A stretch of DNA of 45,694 bases from Pseudomonas sp. C1C7 (lineage in GTDB: Bacteria; Pseudomonadota; Gammaproteobacteria; Pseudomonadales; Pseudomonadaceae). Under the pieces are notes generated by a model that saw only the letters and a program-made list of their open reading frames with translations, did no database searches and was not told the DNA's origin. This document shows, piece after piece, positions 8,152 through 16,021 of the stretch (its first letter is position 1; the number at the start of each line of letters is the position of its first letter). The stretch is taken from contig NZ_JABFMP010000048.1 of assembly GCF_013359595.1 (NCBI RefSeq), forward strand, positions 1-45,694, in the 5' to 3' direction. The position numbers were made by a program, and so were the translations under genes.

Positions 8152-10599
8152 ATGACTTCCACTTCACCGCAGTTGCGCTCCAGAATCCGCCTCCCCCTGA
8201 ACCTGCTGAGCCTGGCCATCGCCCTGAGCGCCATGGCGCCGGTTCACAGCGCGTTGGCCGCCGAGGTCAACCAGACCGAAGCCACCCGCAGCTACAACAT
8301 CGGCGCGGGTTCCCTGGCCAGTGTGCTGGCGCAGTTCGCCGCGCAATCGGGCGTGCTGCTGTCGTTCGACACCAACCTACTCAATGACCAGCAAAGCGCC
8401 GGCCTGCAAGGCAATTACAGCGTGCAGTCCGGTTTCACCCGCCTGCTGCAGGGCAGCGGTTTCTCGCTGATCAACACCGGTGCCGACAGCTACACCGTGG
8501 CGCCGCAGGTCGATAGCGGCACGGCGCTGGAACTGGGCGCGACCACGGTCAACGGCATCGCCGAGAACGCCGACACCTACGAAGGCGGCCAGGTCGCCAA
8601 GACCGCGCGCCTGGGTGTGCTGGGCAATCGCAGCATCAATGATGTGCCGTTCAGCGTGGTCAGCTACACCGCCAAGACCATCGAGGACCAGCAGGCGCGC
8701 ACCGTGGGCGATGTCCTGCTCAACGATGCCTCGGTGCGCCAGTCGGCCGGCTTCGGCAACTTTTCCCAGGTGTTCACCATTCGTGGCCTGCCGCTGACCA
8801 CCGATGACATTTCTTACAACGGTCTGTACGGCGTATTGCCCCGGCAGATCATCACCACCGAGGCGCTGGAGCGGGTCGAGCTGTTCAAAGGCCCGAACGC
8901 CTTCATCAACGGCGTGGCGCCGGGCGGCAGCGGCATTGGTGGCAGCGTCAACCTGGTGCCCAAGCGCGCCCAGGACACCCCGACCCGCAGCGTGACCCTG
9001 GATTACGCCAGCGACTCCCAGATCGGCGGACATATCGATCTGGGCCAGCGTTTTGGTGAAGACAATCGCTTCGGCGCGCGGGTCAACCTCGCCAATCACG
9101 GTGGCGATACCGCGGTGGATGACGAGTCCGAACATTCGCAACTGATCGCCGTCGGCCTGGACTATCGCGGCGATCGCCTGCGCGTCTCCACCGACCTGGG
9201 CTACCAGAAGCAGCGCATCAACAACGGCCGCTCCGTGGTCTATCCCAACGGCACCAAGGTCCCGCACGCGCCGTCGGCCAAGGACAACTACGCCCAGGAC
9301 TGGACCTGGTCGGAGCTGGAAGACACCTACGGCATGGTCAACGCCGAGTACGACCTCAACGACAACTGGACGGCCTATGCCGGTGGCGGCGCCAAGCACA
9401 CCCGGGAAAACGGCGAGTATTCCTCGCTGTATGTCGGCAACGACGGCAGCGGCAAGGTCGGCTTTCTCTACTCGCCCCATGACGAAGACAACAAGAGCGC
9501 GATCGCCGGCTTGAACGGTCACTTCGACACCGGCCCGATCACCCACCAGATGAACTTCGGCCTGTCCGGCACTTGGGGTGAACAGCGCTCGGCGTTCGAG
9601 GCGATCCTGGTGGCCAACCGGGTCAATGGCAACCTGTACAACCCGGTGCAGGTGCCGCGTCCGACCAACACCTATTTCGGCAGCGACATCCACGACCCGC
9701 GCATCGTCGGCAAAAACCGCATCAAGAGTGCCGCCGTCTCCGACACCCTGGGTTTCATCGACGACCGCGTGCTGCTGACCCTCGGCGTGCGGCGCCAGAC
9801 CATCGAAGTCGACGCCTGGAACACCACCACCGGTGCGCGTAACGCCAACTACGAAGAGTCGATCACCACGCCGGTCTACGGTCTGGTGGTGAAACCGTGG
9901 GAACACGTGTCGTTCTACGCCAACCGTATCGAAGGCCTGCAACAGGGCCCGACCGCACCGACCACCGGCGTGACCAACCCCGGCGAAGTGTTCGCACCCA
10001 ACCGCAGCAAGCAGACCGAAGCCGGGGTCAAGTTCGACTGGAACAGCTTTGGCGCGACTCTGGGCGTGTACCGCATCGAGATGCCCAACAGCTCGACTTC
10101 GACCGTCCCCGGCAACCGCCTGCCGACCTTCAGCGTCGATGGCGAGCAAGTGAACAAGGGTGTGGAACTGAACGTGTTCGGCGAGCCGCTGGACGGCCTG
10201 CGGGTTCTGGCCGGCGCGACCTGGATGGACACCGAACAGAAGAAAACCTCCAACGGACTCAACGACGGCAATCGCGCCGCCGGCGTACCGCGTTTCCAGT
10301 ACAACCTGGGGGCGGATTGGGATGTGCCCGGGATTCAGGGCGCCGCGCTCAATGGTCGCCTGCTGCGCACCGGTGGCGAGTACGTCAACGCCGCCAACAG
10401 CTTGAACATTCCGGCCTGGACCCGTGTGGATCTGGGTGCGCGTTATGGTTTTAAGGCGGACGACAAGTACATCACCCTGCGCGCCAATGTGGAGAACGTG
10501 GCGAACAAGGCGTACTGGTCTTCGGCTTCGACGGCCAACAATTACTTGACTCAGGGTGAGCCGCGGACGTTGAAGTTGTCGGCGACGGTGGATTTTTAA
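8152..10599 (+). CDS. TonB-dependent siderophore receptor with STN signalling domain
   Basis: An 815-residue outer-membrane receptor. Residues 1-37 are a Sec signal peptide ending ALAA. Residues about 45-115 form a secretin/TonB short N-terminal (STN) domain (SYNIGAGSLASVLAQFAAQS...GNYSVQSGFTRLLQGSG). The plug domain is at about 150-275 (NDVPFSVVSYTAKTI, FTIRGLP, ERVELFKGPNAFING) and a 22-strand barrel follows, ending in the classical aromatic residue (LSATVDF). It should import a ferric siderophore using TonB energy. STN domains usually talk to a FecR-type anti-sigma factor, but no sigma/anti-sigma pair is adjacent. The ATG at 8152 was chosen; a TTG at 8131 in frame is the alternative. Confidence 0.92.
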   Translation: MTSTSPQLRSRIRLPLNLLSLAIALSAMAPVHSALAAEVNQTEATRSYNIGAGSLASVLAQFAAQSGVLLSFDTNLLNDQQSAGLQGNYSVQSGFTRLLQGSGFSLINTGADSYTVAPQVDSGTALELGATTVNGIAENADTYEGGQVAKTARLGVLGNRSINDVPFSVVSYTAKTIEDQQARTVGDVLLNDASVRQSAGFGNFSQVFTIRGLPLTTDDISYNGLYGVLPRQIITTEALERVELFKGPNAFINGVAPGGSGIGGSVNLVPKRAQDTPTRSVTLDYASDSQIGGHIDLGQRFGEDNRFGARVNLANHGGDTAVDDESEHSQLIAVGLDYRGDRLRVSTDLGYQKQRINNGRSVVYPNGTKVPHAPSAKDNYAQDWTWSELEDTYGMVNAEYDLNDNWTAYAGGGAKHTRENGEYSSLYVGNDGSGKVGFLYSPHDEDNKSAIAGLNGHFDTGPITHQMNFGLSGTWGEQRSAFEAILVANRVNGNLYNPVQVPRPTNTYFGSDIHDPRIVGKNRIKSAAVSDTLGFIDDRVLLTLGVRRQTIEVDAWNTTTGARNANYEESITTPVYGLVVKPWEHVSFYANRIEGLQQGPTAPTTGVTNPGEVFAPNRSKQTEAGVKFDWNSFGATLGVYRIEMPNSSTSTVPGNRLPTFSVDGEQVNKGVELNVFGEPLDGLRVLAGATWMDTEQKKTSNGLNDGNRAAGVPRFQYNLGADWDVPGIQGAALNGRLLRTGGEYVNAANSLNIPAWTRVDLGARYGFKADDKYITLRANVENVANKAYWSSASTANNYLTQGEPRTLKLSATVDF

Positions 10600-10610
10600 G
10601 GGCGATCAAG

Positions 10611-10666
10611 ATCAAAAGATCGCAGCCTTCGGCAGCTCCTGGAGGGGGCGGCGGCGATCTTTTGAT
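10611..10666. repeat. Short REP-type palindrome, AAAGATCGCAGCC family
   Basis: Arms ATCAAAAGATCGC (10611-10623) and GCGATCTTTTGAT (10654-10666) are perfect complements. It lies between the convergent receptor and carbonic anhydrase genes and could terminate both. Confidence 0.75.
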
Positions 10667-10674
10667 GGGTGGGG

Positions 10675-11214
10675 TCAGGCGGAGCGCAGCGGGCTGGGCG
10701 GGACGACGGTTTCGATGCGGCCGGTGGCCACGTCGTAGACAAGGCCGGTGACGGTGAGGTCGGCGGGCAGGTTCGGGTTGGCCTTGAGCGCTGCCACGTC
10801 GTAGGCGATCGACTGGTAAGGGTCGTCGATGGCCATTGCCGGCAGGTCTTGCGGTGCAACGCCCAGGTGCTTGGCCAGCAGTTCAGGGGCGTGGTGCGAG
10901 CAGCCGACAATGCCGCAGTCGGTGTGGTGCAACAGGATCAGGTTCCAGCCCTCGCCGATTTCCGAACCCCGAGCCCGCGAAAGGCTGCGCAGCAGGGCCA
11001 TGGTTTCCAGCAGCGCCGGATTGACCCGGCCACCGACATTGCGGATCACCGCCGCTTCACCCGGTTCCAGCTTGAGCAGGTTCATCGGGTCGACCCTGGG
11101 GTCGACGCAGCCGATGATTGTGGTTCTTTGCGAAGGCATCATTTTGAGGCCGGCGGAAAAATCGTTCTCTGCAAAGTCGGCATTGCGTTGGGTCAGGGTC
11201 TGAAGAAAGTCCAT
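10675..11214 (-). CDS. Beta-class carbonic anhydrase family protein
   Basis: A 179-residue protein with the zinc ligands of beta carbonic anhydrases: Cys36 and Asp38 in CVDPR (36-40), His97 and Cys100 in HHTDCG. The catalytic Asp/Arg dyad is D38-R40. The enzyme interconverts carbon dioxide and bicarbonate in the cytoplasm. The protein is shorter than E. coli Can (220 residues) and fits the smaller plant/actinobacterial-like clade. It is divergent from the LysR gene at 11361 and may be its target. Confidence 0.87.
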   Translation of the reverse strand: MDFLQTLTQRNADFAENDFSAGLKMMPSQRTTIIGCVDPRVDPMNLLKLEPGEAAVIRNVGGRVNPALLETMALLRSLSRARGSEIGEGWNLILLHHTDCGIVGCSHHAPELLAKHLGVAPQDLPAMAIDDPYQSIAYDVAALKANPNLPADLTVTGLVYDVATGRIETVVPPSPLRSA

Positions 11215-11295
11215 GGATCACCTCGATCGGTAGCGGGAAGTGCGGTGCCGGGGCAACCGCGTGAGCCCACTATCCCTTCCCGCCCCCGGGGTCGG

Positions 11296-11314
11296 TAGTC
11301 TTCGATTTCGACTA
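11296..11314. promoter_or_regulatory. Candidate LysR operator in the carbonic anhydrase/LysR gap
   Basis: Inverted repeat TAGTC-N9-GACTA that contains the classical LTTR T-N11-A spacing (T11299, A11311). It lies 47 bases before the LysR start and 82 bases upstream of the carbonic anhydrase start. Confidence 0.5.
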
Positions 11315-11360
11315 ACATCTATCTTCATCCAGCATCAATCGCGCCTGGACGGGAAAAGGC

Positions 11361-12248
11361 ATGCCATTGAAAGACATCCTCAGCCTGCGGCTGTACACCC
11401 GCGTCGCGCACCTGGGCAGTTTTTCGGCGGCTGCCCGAGAAAGCGGGCTAACGCAGTCCCAGGTGTCGAGGATGATCGCCGAACTGGAAGCGGGCCTGGG
11501 CGTTCGACTGCTTTCGCGCACTACCCGCTCGGTGGCGCCGACCGAGGCGGGCCTTGAGTTTCTGGCGCGCATGGAACCGATCCTGGCCGCTCTGGACGAC
11601 GCCGAGAACAGCGTGCGGGAAACCGGCGAGTTGCGCGGTGTGTTGCGCATCAGCATGCCTTCGACCATGGGTATTCGCGTGATCATTCCCAGGTTGTCGG
11701 CCTTTACCGAGCGCCACCCCCTGCTGCATCTGGAGTTGATGCTCGAAGACCAACGCAAGGACATGGTCAAGGGCGCGGTCGATATCGGCATTCGCGTGGG
11801 CGCCCTGCCGGACCTGCCCGGCACCGCGCGGCTGATCGGCACGATGCAACGGGTGATCGTGGCGTCGCCGACGTACCTGGCGCGCCATGGAACACCGCTC
11901 GTGCCGGGGGATCTCTCGGGGCACCGGATCGTGGGCGGCCCGGTGGGCGCTCACGCTGCTGGATGGCAGTTTCAGCGCGATGGGCAATCGGTGTCGGTTG
12001 ATCCTGGTCCGCAGTTTTCCACCAACGATACCGCCGGCGCGGTGGCGGCGGCTTCAGGCGGGTTGGGGATTGTCTCGACGACGTCATGGGCCTGTCGGTT
12101 GGAGTTGGAGAGCGGCGCTCTGGTGCAGCTTCTGCCTGATTGGAAAATGGCGGAGCTGCCTGTACACGCCTACTTCCCCCACGGCCGCACGACGCGCCTG
12201 GCGGCCCGGGTGTTTGCTGATTTTCTGGTTGAGCAGTTGGTGGAATGA
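11361..12248 (+). CDS. LysR-family transcriptional regulator
   Basis: A 295-residue LTTR of the CrgA/AaeR-like branch. The helix-turn-helix lies at about residues 8-60 (GSFSAAARESGLTQSQVSRM), the linker helix follows, and the effector domain covers 90-292. The start is backed by GGGAAAAGG just upstream. It is divergent from the carbonic anhydrase gene and convergent with the nitronate monooxygenase gene, whose stop is 14 bases away. Either divergent neighbour or itself is the likely target; the effector is unknown. Confidence 0.88.
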   Translation: MPLKDILSLRLYTRVAHLGSFSAAARESGLTQSQVSRMIAELEAGLGVRLLSRTTRSVAPTEAGLEFLARMEPILAALDDAENSVRETGELRGVLRISMPSTMGIRVIIPRLSAFTERHPLLHLELMLEDQRKDMVKGAVDIGIRVGALPDLPGTARLIGTMQRVIVASPTYLARHGTPLVPGDLSGHRIVGGPVGAHAAGWQFQRDGQSVSVDPGPQFSTNDTAGAVAAASGGLGIVSTTSWACRLELESGALVQLLPDWKMAELPVHAYFPHGRTTRLAARVFADFLVEQLVE

Positions 12249-12262
12249 AGGCCGGATTGCGG

Positions 12263-13309
12263 TTATTTGAGTTCGGCAGCGAGCAGCTTTACCAAGGCGG
12301 CTGCCGGCATTTCGCGAGCCAGTGGCGCGCCCTGTCCGGCCCATTGCACGGCGAACTCGGTGTTGGCCTTGGTGGCGGCGGCGGCGTTGAGTGCCTTGTT
12401 GGCGTCGTAGGCGATGGGATAGTCCGGCAGCGCCGGGGCGTTGGTTTCGAGGTCGATGTAGTTGCGGTTGACCATGCCCCGGGCAGGACGGCCAGAGATC
12501 GCGCTGGTGACGCGGGTCTGGTGCGCGCGCGGGCCTTTGAGGGCTTCGCGGTAAGCCGGGTTGGCGGAGGACTCGGGGCACAGGATGAAGGCTGTGCCGA
12601 GTTGCGCGGCGCTGGCGCCCAGTTGCATGACCGACTTGATACCGGCGCCGTCCATGATGCCGCCCGCTGCGACCACCGGCAGTTTGCAGTTTTCAGCCAG
12701 CAATCGAACCAGGGCGAAGGTGCCCATCTCGCTGTCCTGCTGCGGGTCGAACACTCCACGATGTCCCCCCGCCTCGTAACCTTGCGCCACCAGCCCATGC
12801 ACTCCGGCACGTTCGGCCTGCTGCGCTTCGGCCAGGCTGGTCACGGAACACAGCAGCACGATCCCGGCATCCTTCAGCGCATCGATGCTCGACTGCGGCG
12901 GCAAGCCGAAGTGGAAACTGACTACCGCAGGCTTTTCTTCCAGGAGCATTTCCAGCATGCCGAAGTCTTCGACGAACGAGGTGTAGATCTCGCGCAGGGC
13001 GGTAGGCGCAGGAGTGTCGAATTTGTCGAATAGAGGCGCGAGGAAATCCAGCCATTGCGCTTCTCGCTCTGCATCGGCCACCGCAGGCGTGTGGCAGAAC
13101 AGGTTCACGTTGAAGGGCTTGTCGGTCAGCGCCGTGGTGTCGCGCAGCATGGCTCGCGCCTGCTCGACGCTGCTCGCGCCGATGCCGATGGAACCGAGCC
13201 CGCCGGCATTGGACACCGCAGCCGCGAGCTTGGGCGTGGAGACGCCGACCATGGGCGACTGGATGATCGGCAGTTCGATGTTCAACAGCGACAGCAGAGG
13301 ATTGGACAT
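12263..13309 (-). CDS. Nitronate monooxygenase (NMO/2-nitropropane dioxygenase family)
   Basis: A 348-residue FMN-dependent TIM-barrel enzyme. The N-terminal PIIQSPMVGVSTPKLAAAVS and the glycine-rich flavin site AGGLGSIGIG (residues 35-44) are typical. The catalytic His is in AQGYEAGGHRG, and the phosphate-binding loop is VVAAGGIMDG with QLGTAFILCPES. Members oxidise alkyl nitronates such as propionate 3-nitronate to carbonyl products, detoxifying plant and fungal nitro toxins. It follows the tautomerase gene by 33 bases on the same strand, suggesting co-transcription. Confidence 0.88.
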   Translation of the reverse strand: MSNPLLSLLNIELPIIQSPMVGVSTPKLAAAVSNAGGLGSIGIGASSVEQARAMLRDTTALTDKPFNVNLFCHTPAVADAEREAQWLDFLAPLFDKFDTPAPTALREIYTSFVEDFGMLEMLLEEKPAVVSFHFGLPPQSSIDALKDAGIVLLCSVTSLAEAQQAERAGVHGLVAQGYEAGGHRGVFDPQQDSEMGTFALVRLLAENCKLPVVAAGGIMDGAGIKSVMQLGASAAQLGTAFILCPESSANPAYREALKGPRAHQTRVTSAISGRPARGMVNRNYIDLETNAPALPDYPIAYDANKALNAAAATKANTEFAVQWAGQGAPLAREMPAAALVKLLAAELK

Positions 13310-13342
13310 GACAGCACCTGAACGAAATAGGTGAAAAAAGAC

Positions 13343-13732
13343 TTAGAGCTCGCCAGTCAGAAACTGCGCCCGCCCACCGCCGAACGACCAGTCGGCATCG
13401 CTGTTTTCCACCAGCGAAACGATCAGGTCGTCGGGGGACAGTCCACAGGCGGTCTGCAGCTTTTCGGCGAGCAAACGGTAGAAAGAGGTTTTCTGTTCCT
13501 GAGTGCGGGGGCGTGACACCACGGTCAACAGCACCACCCGCGCCGAGCGTGTATAGCCGAGCCCGGTGTCGTGCAGGATCAGTTCTGCGGGTCGGTGTTG
13601 GGTGACGCTCTGGTAGCGGTCGCTGAAGGGCACGTCGAATGCCTGGACCATGGCCTGATGCGCCACATCCAGCAACGTGCGCAACTGTTCATCGGTACGG
13701 CCCTGGATGACGTCGAACTTGAGCAATGGCAT
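13343..13732 (-). CDS. Tautomerase-superfamily protein
   Basis: A 129-residue member of the 4-oxalocrotonate tautomerase superfamily. After Met removal the N-terminus is Pro (MPLLKFDVIQGRTDEQ), the catalytic residue of this superfamily. The length equals two fused beta-alpha-beta units, as in the malonate semialdehyde decarboxylase branch. The middle has YTRSARVVLLTVVSRPRTQEQK, where an Arg usually contacts the substrate. It is the first gene of a probable pair with the nitronate monooxygenase. The exact reaction is not predictable. Confidence 0.82.
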   Translation of the reverse strand: MPLLKFDVIQGRTDEQLRTLLDVAHQAMVQAFDVPFSDRYQSVTQHRPAELILHDTGLGYTRSARVVLLTVVSRPRTQEQKTSFYRLLAEKLQTACGLSPDDLIVSLVENSDADWSFGGGRAQFLTGEL

Positions 13733-13908
13733 GGCGCTTCACCTCGCAATAAATCGGGAGCGAAGAGCCCGCCCCCTGGGATAAAGGTCCGCGCGACAGC
13801 CCGCGCCGGCACGCTTTCCAACCCGAAGGCTTCAACATAGAGATGTCATGCCATCATGTAAAATGATGATTAATGATGGTAAAAATCACATTAAGTGAAA
13901 TAAAAAGC

Positions 13909-13978
13909 CTGTAGGAGCAAGGCTTGCCCGCGAAAGCGTCCTCAAGATCGCCTTCGCGGGCAAGCCTCGCTCCTACAG
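13909..13978. repeat. REP palindrome (GAGCAAGGCTTGCCCGCGAA family)
   Basis: Near-perfect inverted repeat with arms CTGTAGGAGCAAGGCTTGCC and GGCAAGCCTCGCTCCTACAG. It lies between the tautomerase promoter region and the end of the MOSC gene. The rest of this 254-base gap is AT-rich (13850-13905, with repeated ATGATG/AATGATGG) and probably holds the tautomerase promoter. Confidence 0.88.
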
Positions 13979-13986
13979 GGGTGTGT

Positions 13987-14664
13987 TCAAGAGAGGCTTG
14001 CCGTGCGTTTTTGCAGGTAGTTCGCCCGCTCACCCAATCGCCGCTGCCAGTCCGCGCAAAGCCCCGGCGTCTGCGCCAGCGCAAACAGATCCTCGAGCAC
14101 CGGCCTGTGGGCCAACTGCACCTGCCAGAACTCATCGATCGAAAACCGTTCGGTATGCCGCTCCAGCAGTTCGATGCTGCCCCCCGCCTCCAAAGATCCC
14201 GGTTGCAGAACCCGGTAGTACCACCCGGTAATGCGCTCCCTGGCCACGAACATCGACATGCGCTCGGCATCGAAGCGATGGTTGATCTTCCAGCACGGGC
14301 TGCGCGGTTGCGACACCTGCAGCACCACGCTGCCGACCCGGAACACATCGCCAATGTGCACGTTGCACTCCGAAAGCCCGAACGCCGCGAGGTTCTCGCC
14401 AAGGCTGCCTGCCACCAGTTGCGCAGCACTGTCAGGAAAGGCCTCGGCCAGGCGCTGGTAATTCTGCGTGGCGTACTGGTGCACGGCTTTTTCCGGGCCG
14501 CCGTGAACCCGGGTATCCGCGTGCTGGTCGCCGACGATGCCGTGCAACTCCACGCGAACCGGCCCGCTATGGCGCTGTTTGAAGATCCCCGTGCTCTGCC
14601 CCTCGGGCTGCAGCACGCCCAGGCCACCGGCGAAGACGTGGTCGATTTTCGTGGTCAGGGTCAT
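13987..14664 (-). CDS. MOSC-domain protein (YiiM-like)
   Basis: A 225-residue protein of the MOSC superfamily, related to E. coli YiiM. Features are GDQHADTRVHGGPEKAVHQY (residues 45-64), GSLGENLAAFGL (86-97) and SQPRSPCWK with the conserved Cys at 124, which in this family is thought to handle sulfur or the molybdenum cofactor. YiiM-type proteins, with YcbX, protect against N-hydroxylated base analogues. The C-terminal 3-alpha helical extension (VLEDLFALAQ..., DWQRRLGERANYLQKR) matches YiiM. It is divergent from a LysR gene, with an AAAGTGAT dyad in the shared region. Confidence 0.87.
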   Translation of the reverse strand: MTLTTKIDHVFAGGLGVLQPEGQSTGIFKQRHSGPVRVELHGIVGDQHADTRVHGGPEKAVHQYATQNYQRLAEAFPDSAAQLVAGSLGENLAAFGLSECNVHIGDVFRVGSVVLQVSQPRSPCWKINHRFDAERMSMFVARERITGWYYRVLQPGSLEAGGSIELLERHTERFSIDEFWQVQLAHRPVLEDLFALAQTPGLCADWQRRLGERANYLQKRTASLS

Positions 14665-14724
14665 GGGACGAACGGCCTCGTTTGCAGGGTTTCGGGCACT
14701 TTACTCATCGGCGTAAACGGCCGT

Positions 14725-14757
14725 AAAGTGATCGTTAGATATGTCCATAATCACTTT
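14725..14757. promoter_or_regulatory. Candidate operator between the MOSC and LysR genes
   Basis: Perfect 8-base inverted repeat AAAGTGAT-N17-ATCACTTT in the 102-base divergent promoter region. Its right arm ends 9 bases before the LysR ATG, suggesting autorepression. Assignment to this LysR protein is inference. Confidence 0.45.
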
Positions 14758-14766
14758 TAGAGATGG

Positions 14767-15660
14767 ATGAAAACAATAATGGAAATGCGCCAACTGAAGA
14801 TTTTCTGCGCCGTGGCCGAGCTTGGCAGTTTTACCGCCGCGGCATTGCAGGTGAACACCGTGCAGTCCAACGTGACCATGCGCGTGAAAGAGCTGGAAGC
14901 CGAGCTCAACCGTGAGCTGTTCATCCGCAAGAAATCCGGGGTGATGCTGACGGCGGCGGGCGAAATCTTCCTGGGTTACGCGCGGCGCATCCTGCAACTG
15001 ACCGAAGAAAGTCGCAGCGCCCTGATGGACACCGGCAGCCCCGCAGGCCTGCTGCGCCTGGGCTCGATGGAAACCACCGCCGCCATCCGCTTGCCCCAGG
15101 TGCTGACCAAGTACCGCGAGCAATACCCCGAGGTGCAGTTGTCGCTGCAGACCGGCACCACCATCGAATTGATCAAGGCCATCGAAAGCCATCGGCTCGA
15201 CGGCGCCTTTGTCGGTGGTTTTCATCAGAACTCGGCGCTGTTTCAGGAAGAGGTGTTCAGCGAGGAACTGGTGCTGGTCAGCAGCAACCAGTTCGACTCC
15301 CTTGAGGCGCTGATGGAGAAAATGCCCCTGCAGACGGTGCTGGTCTTCCGCACCGGTTGCTTCTATCGCTCGACGCTGGAGAACTGGTTCTATCAGGTGG
15401 GGCTGGTGCCGAATCAGATCATGGAACTGGGCACCCTCGACGGCATCCTGTCCTGCGTCGCGGCGGGCATGGGCGTGACCCTGCTGCCCAGGGCCATCGC
15501 CGAAAACTGCAGCGTGCGCCACGGCATCCGCTGGCACAGCCTGCCCCCGGAATTCGCCAACGTCTCCACCGTCTTCATCCGCCGCAATGACTCGATGATC
15601 ACCTCGGCAATGAGTGCGTTCATTGGGTTGGCGCAGCAGCAGGTGGCTTCCACCCCATGA
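14767..15660 (+). CDS. LysR-family transcriptional regulator
   Basis: A 297-residue LTTR. Its helix-turn-helix region is ELGSFTAAALQVNTVQSNV (about residues 19-37), followed by ELFIRKKSGVMLTAAGE. The effector-binding domain begins near residue 95 and has the usual GMGVTLLPRAIAE strand-loop near the end. Three ATG codons are possible (14767, 14779, 14785); none has a strong ribosome binding site, and I kept the longest. It is divergent from the MOSC gene. Confidence 0.85.
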   Translation: MKTIMEMRQLKIFCAVAELGSFTAAALQVNTVQSNVTMRVKELEAELNRELFIRKKSGVMLTAAGEIFLGYARRILQLTEESRSALMDTGSPAGLLRLGSMETTAAIRLPQVLTKYREQYPEVQLSLQTGTTIELIKAIESHRLDGAFVGGFHQNSALFQEEVFSEELVLVSSNQFDSLEALMEKMPLQTVLVFRTGCFYRSTLENWFYQVGLVPNQIMELGTLDGILSCVAAGMGVTLLPRAIAENCSVRHGIRWHSLPPEFANVSTVFIRRNDSMITSAMSAFIGLAQQQVASTP

Positions 15661-15664
15661 CCCC

Positions 15665-15744
15665 TGCAGGAGCTGTCGAGTGCAACGAGGCTGCGATCTT
15701 TTAAGGGTAAGATCAAAAGATCGCAGCCTCCGGCAGCGCCTACA
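15665..15744. repeat. REP-type palindrome overlapping a stop codon, AAAGATCGCAGCC family
   Basis: Outer arms TGCAGGAGCTG and CAGCGCCTACA and inner arms AGGCTGCGATCTTTT and AAAAGATCGCAGCCT. Its right end overlaps the last codon and TAG stop of the DUF971 gene (15740-15744), so the repeat supplies the stop codon. Confidence 0.8.
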
Positions 15745-16021
15745 TGGAGGTCAGGTCCGCGAGATAGGCCCAGGGATAGATCCCGCGCTCATGGCCATCG
15801 CTGAAGACCAGCTGCACACCATATCCCTGCGGATTCAACTCGATCACCCGAACCCGCTCATCCACCAGCGGCGTCACCCCTCGTAACCGAAATGCCCGGC
15901 ATTGCGAGCACGGGCATTGGCGCCGCAACTGGGCATGGTCCAGCACCTGCTCGCGGCCATCCGGCCAGCTCAGGCGCAGCTGGTGTTTGCTGCTGGAATT
16001 ACCGATCGCCAGCGGGTTCAT
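15740..16021 (-). CDS. DUF971 (GBBH-like N-terminal) domain protein
   Basis: A 93-residue stand-alone DUF971 domain. The core LRLSWPDGREQVL...LRRQCPCSQCR carries three Cys residues (36, 38, 41), which in the related gamma-butyrobetaine hydroxylase N-terminus bind zinc. The C-terminus has GYGVQLVFSDGHERGIYPWAYL, a family signature. DUF971 also occurs fused to Mrp/ApbC-type iron-sulfur scaffold proteins such as HCF101, which hints at a role around Fe-S proteins. Its ATG overlaps the HEAT-repeat stop (ATGA), making it the last gene of the ferredoxin/flavoprotein/ABC operon. Confidence 0.87.
   Translation of the reverse strand: MNPLAIGNSSSKHQLRLSWPDGREQVLDHAQLRRQCPCSQCRAFRLRGVTPLVDERVRVIELNPQGYGVQLVFSDGHERGIYPWAYLADLTSM

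Noticed and set aside
8377..10149. 590-codon minus frame inside the TonB receptor gene
   Set aside because: Shadow of the receptor: composition is Gly/Val/His-rich and low-complexity, with no recognised motif.
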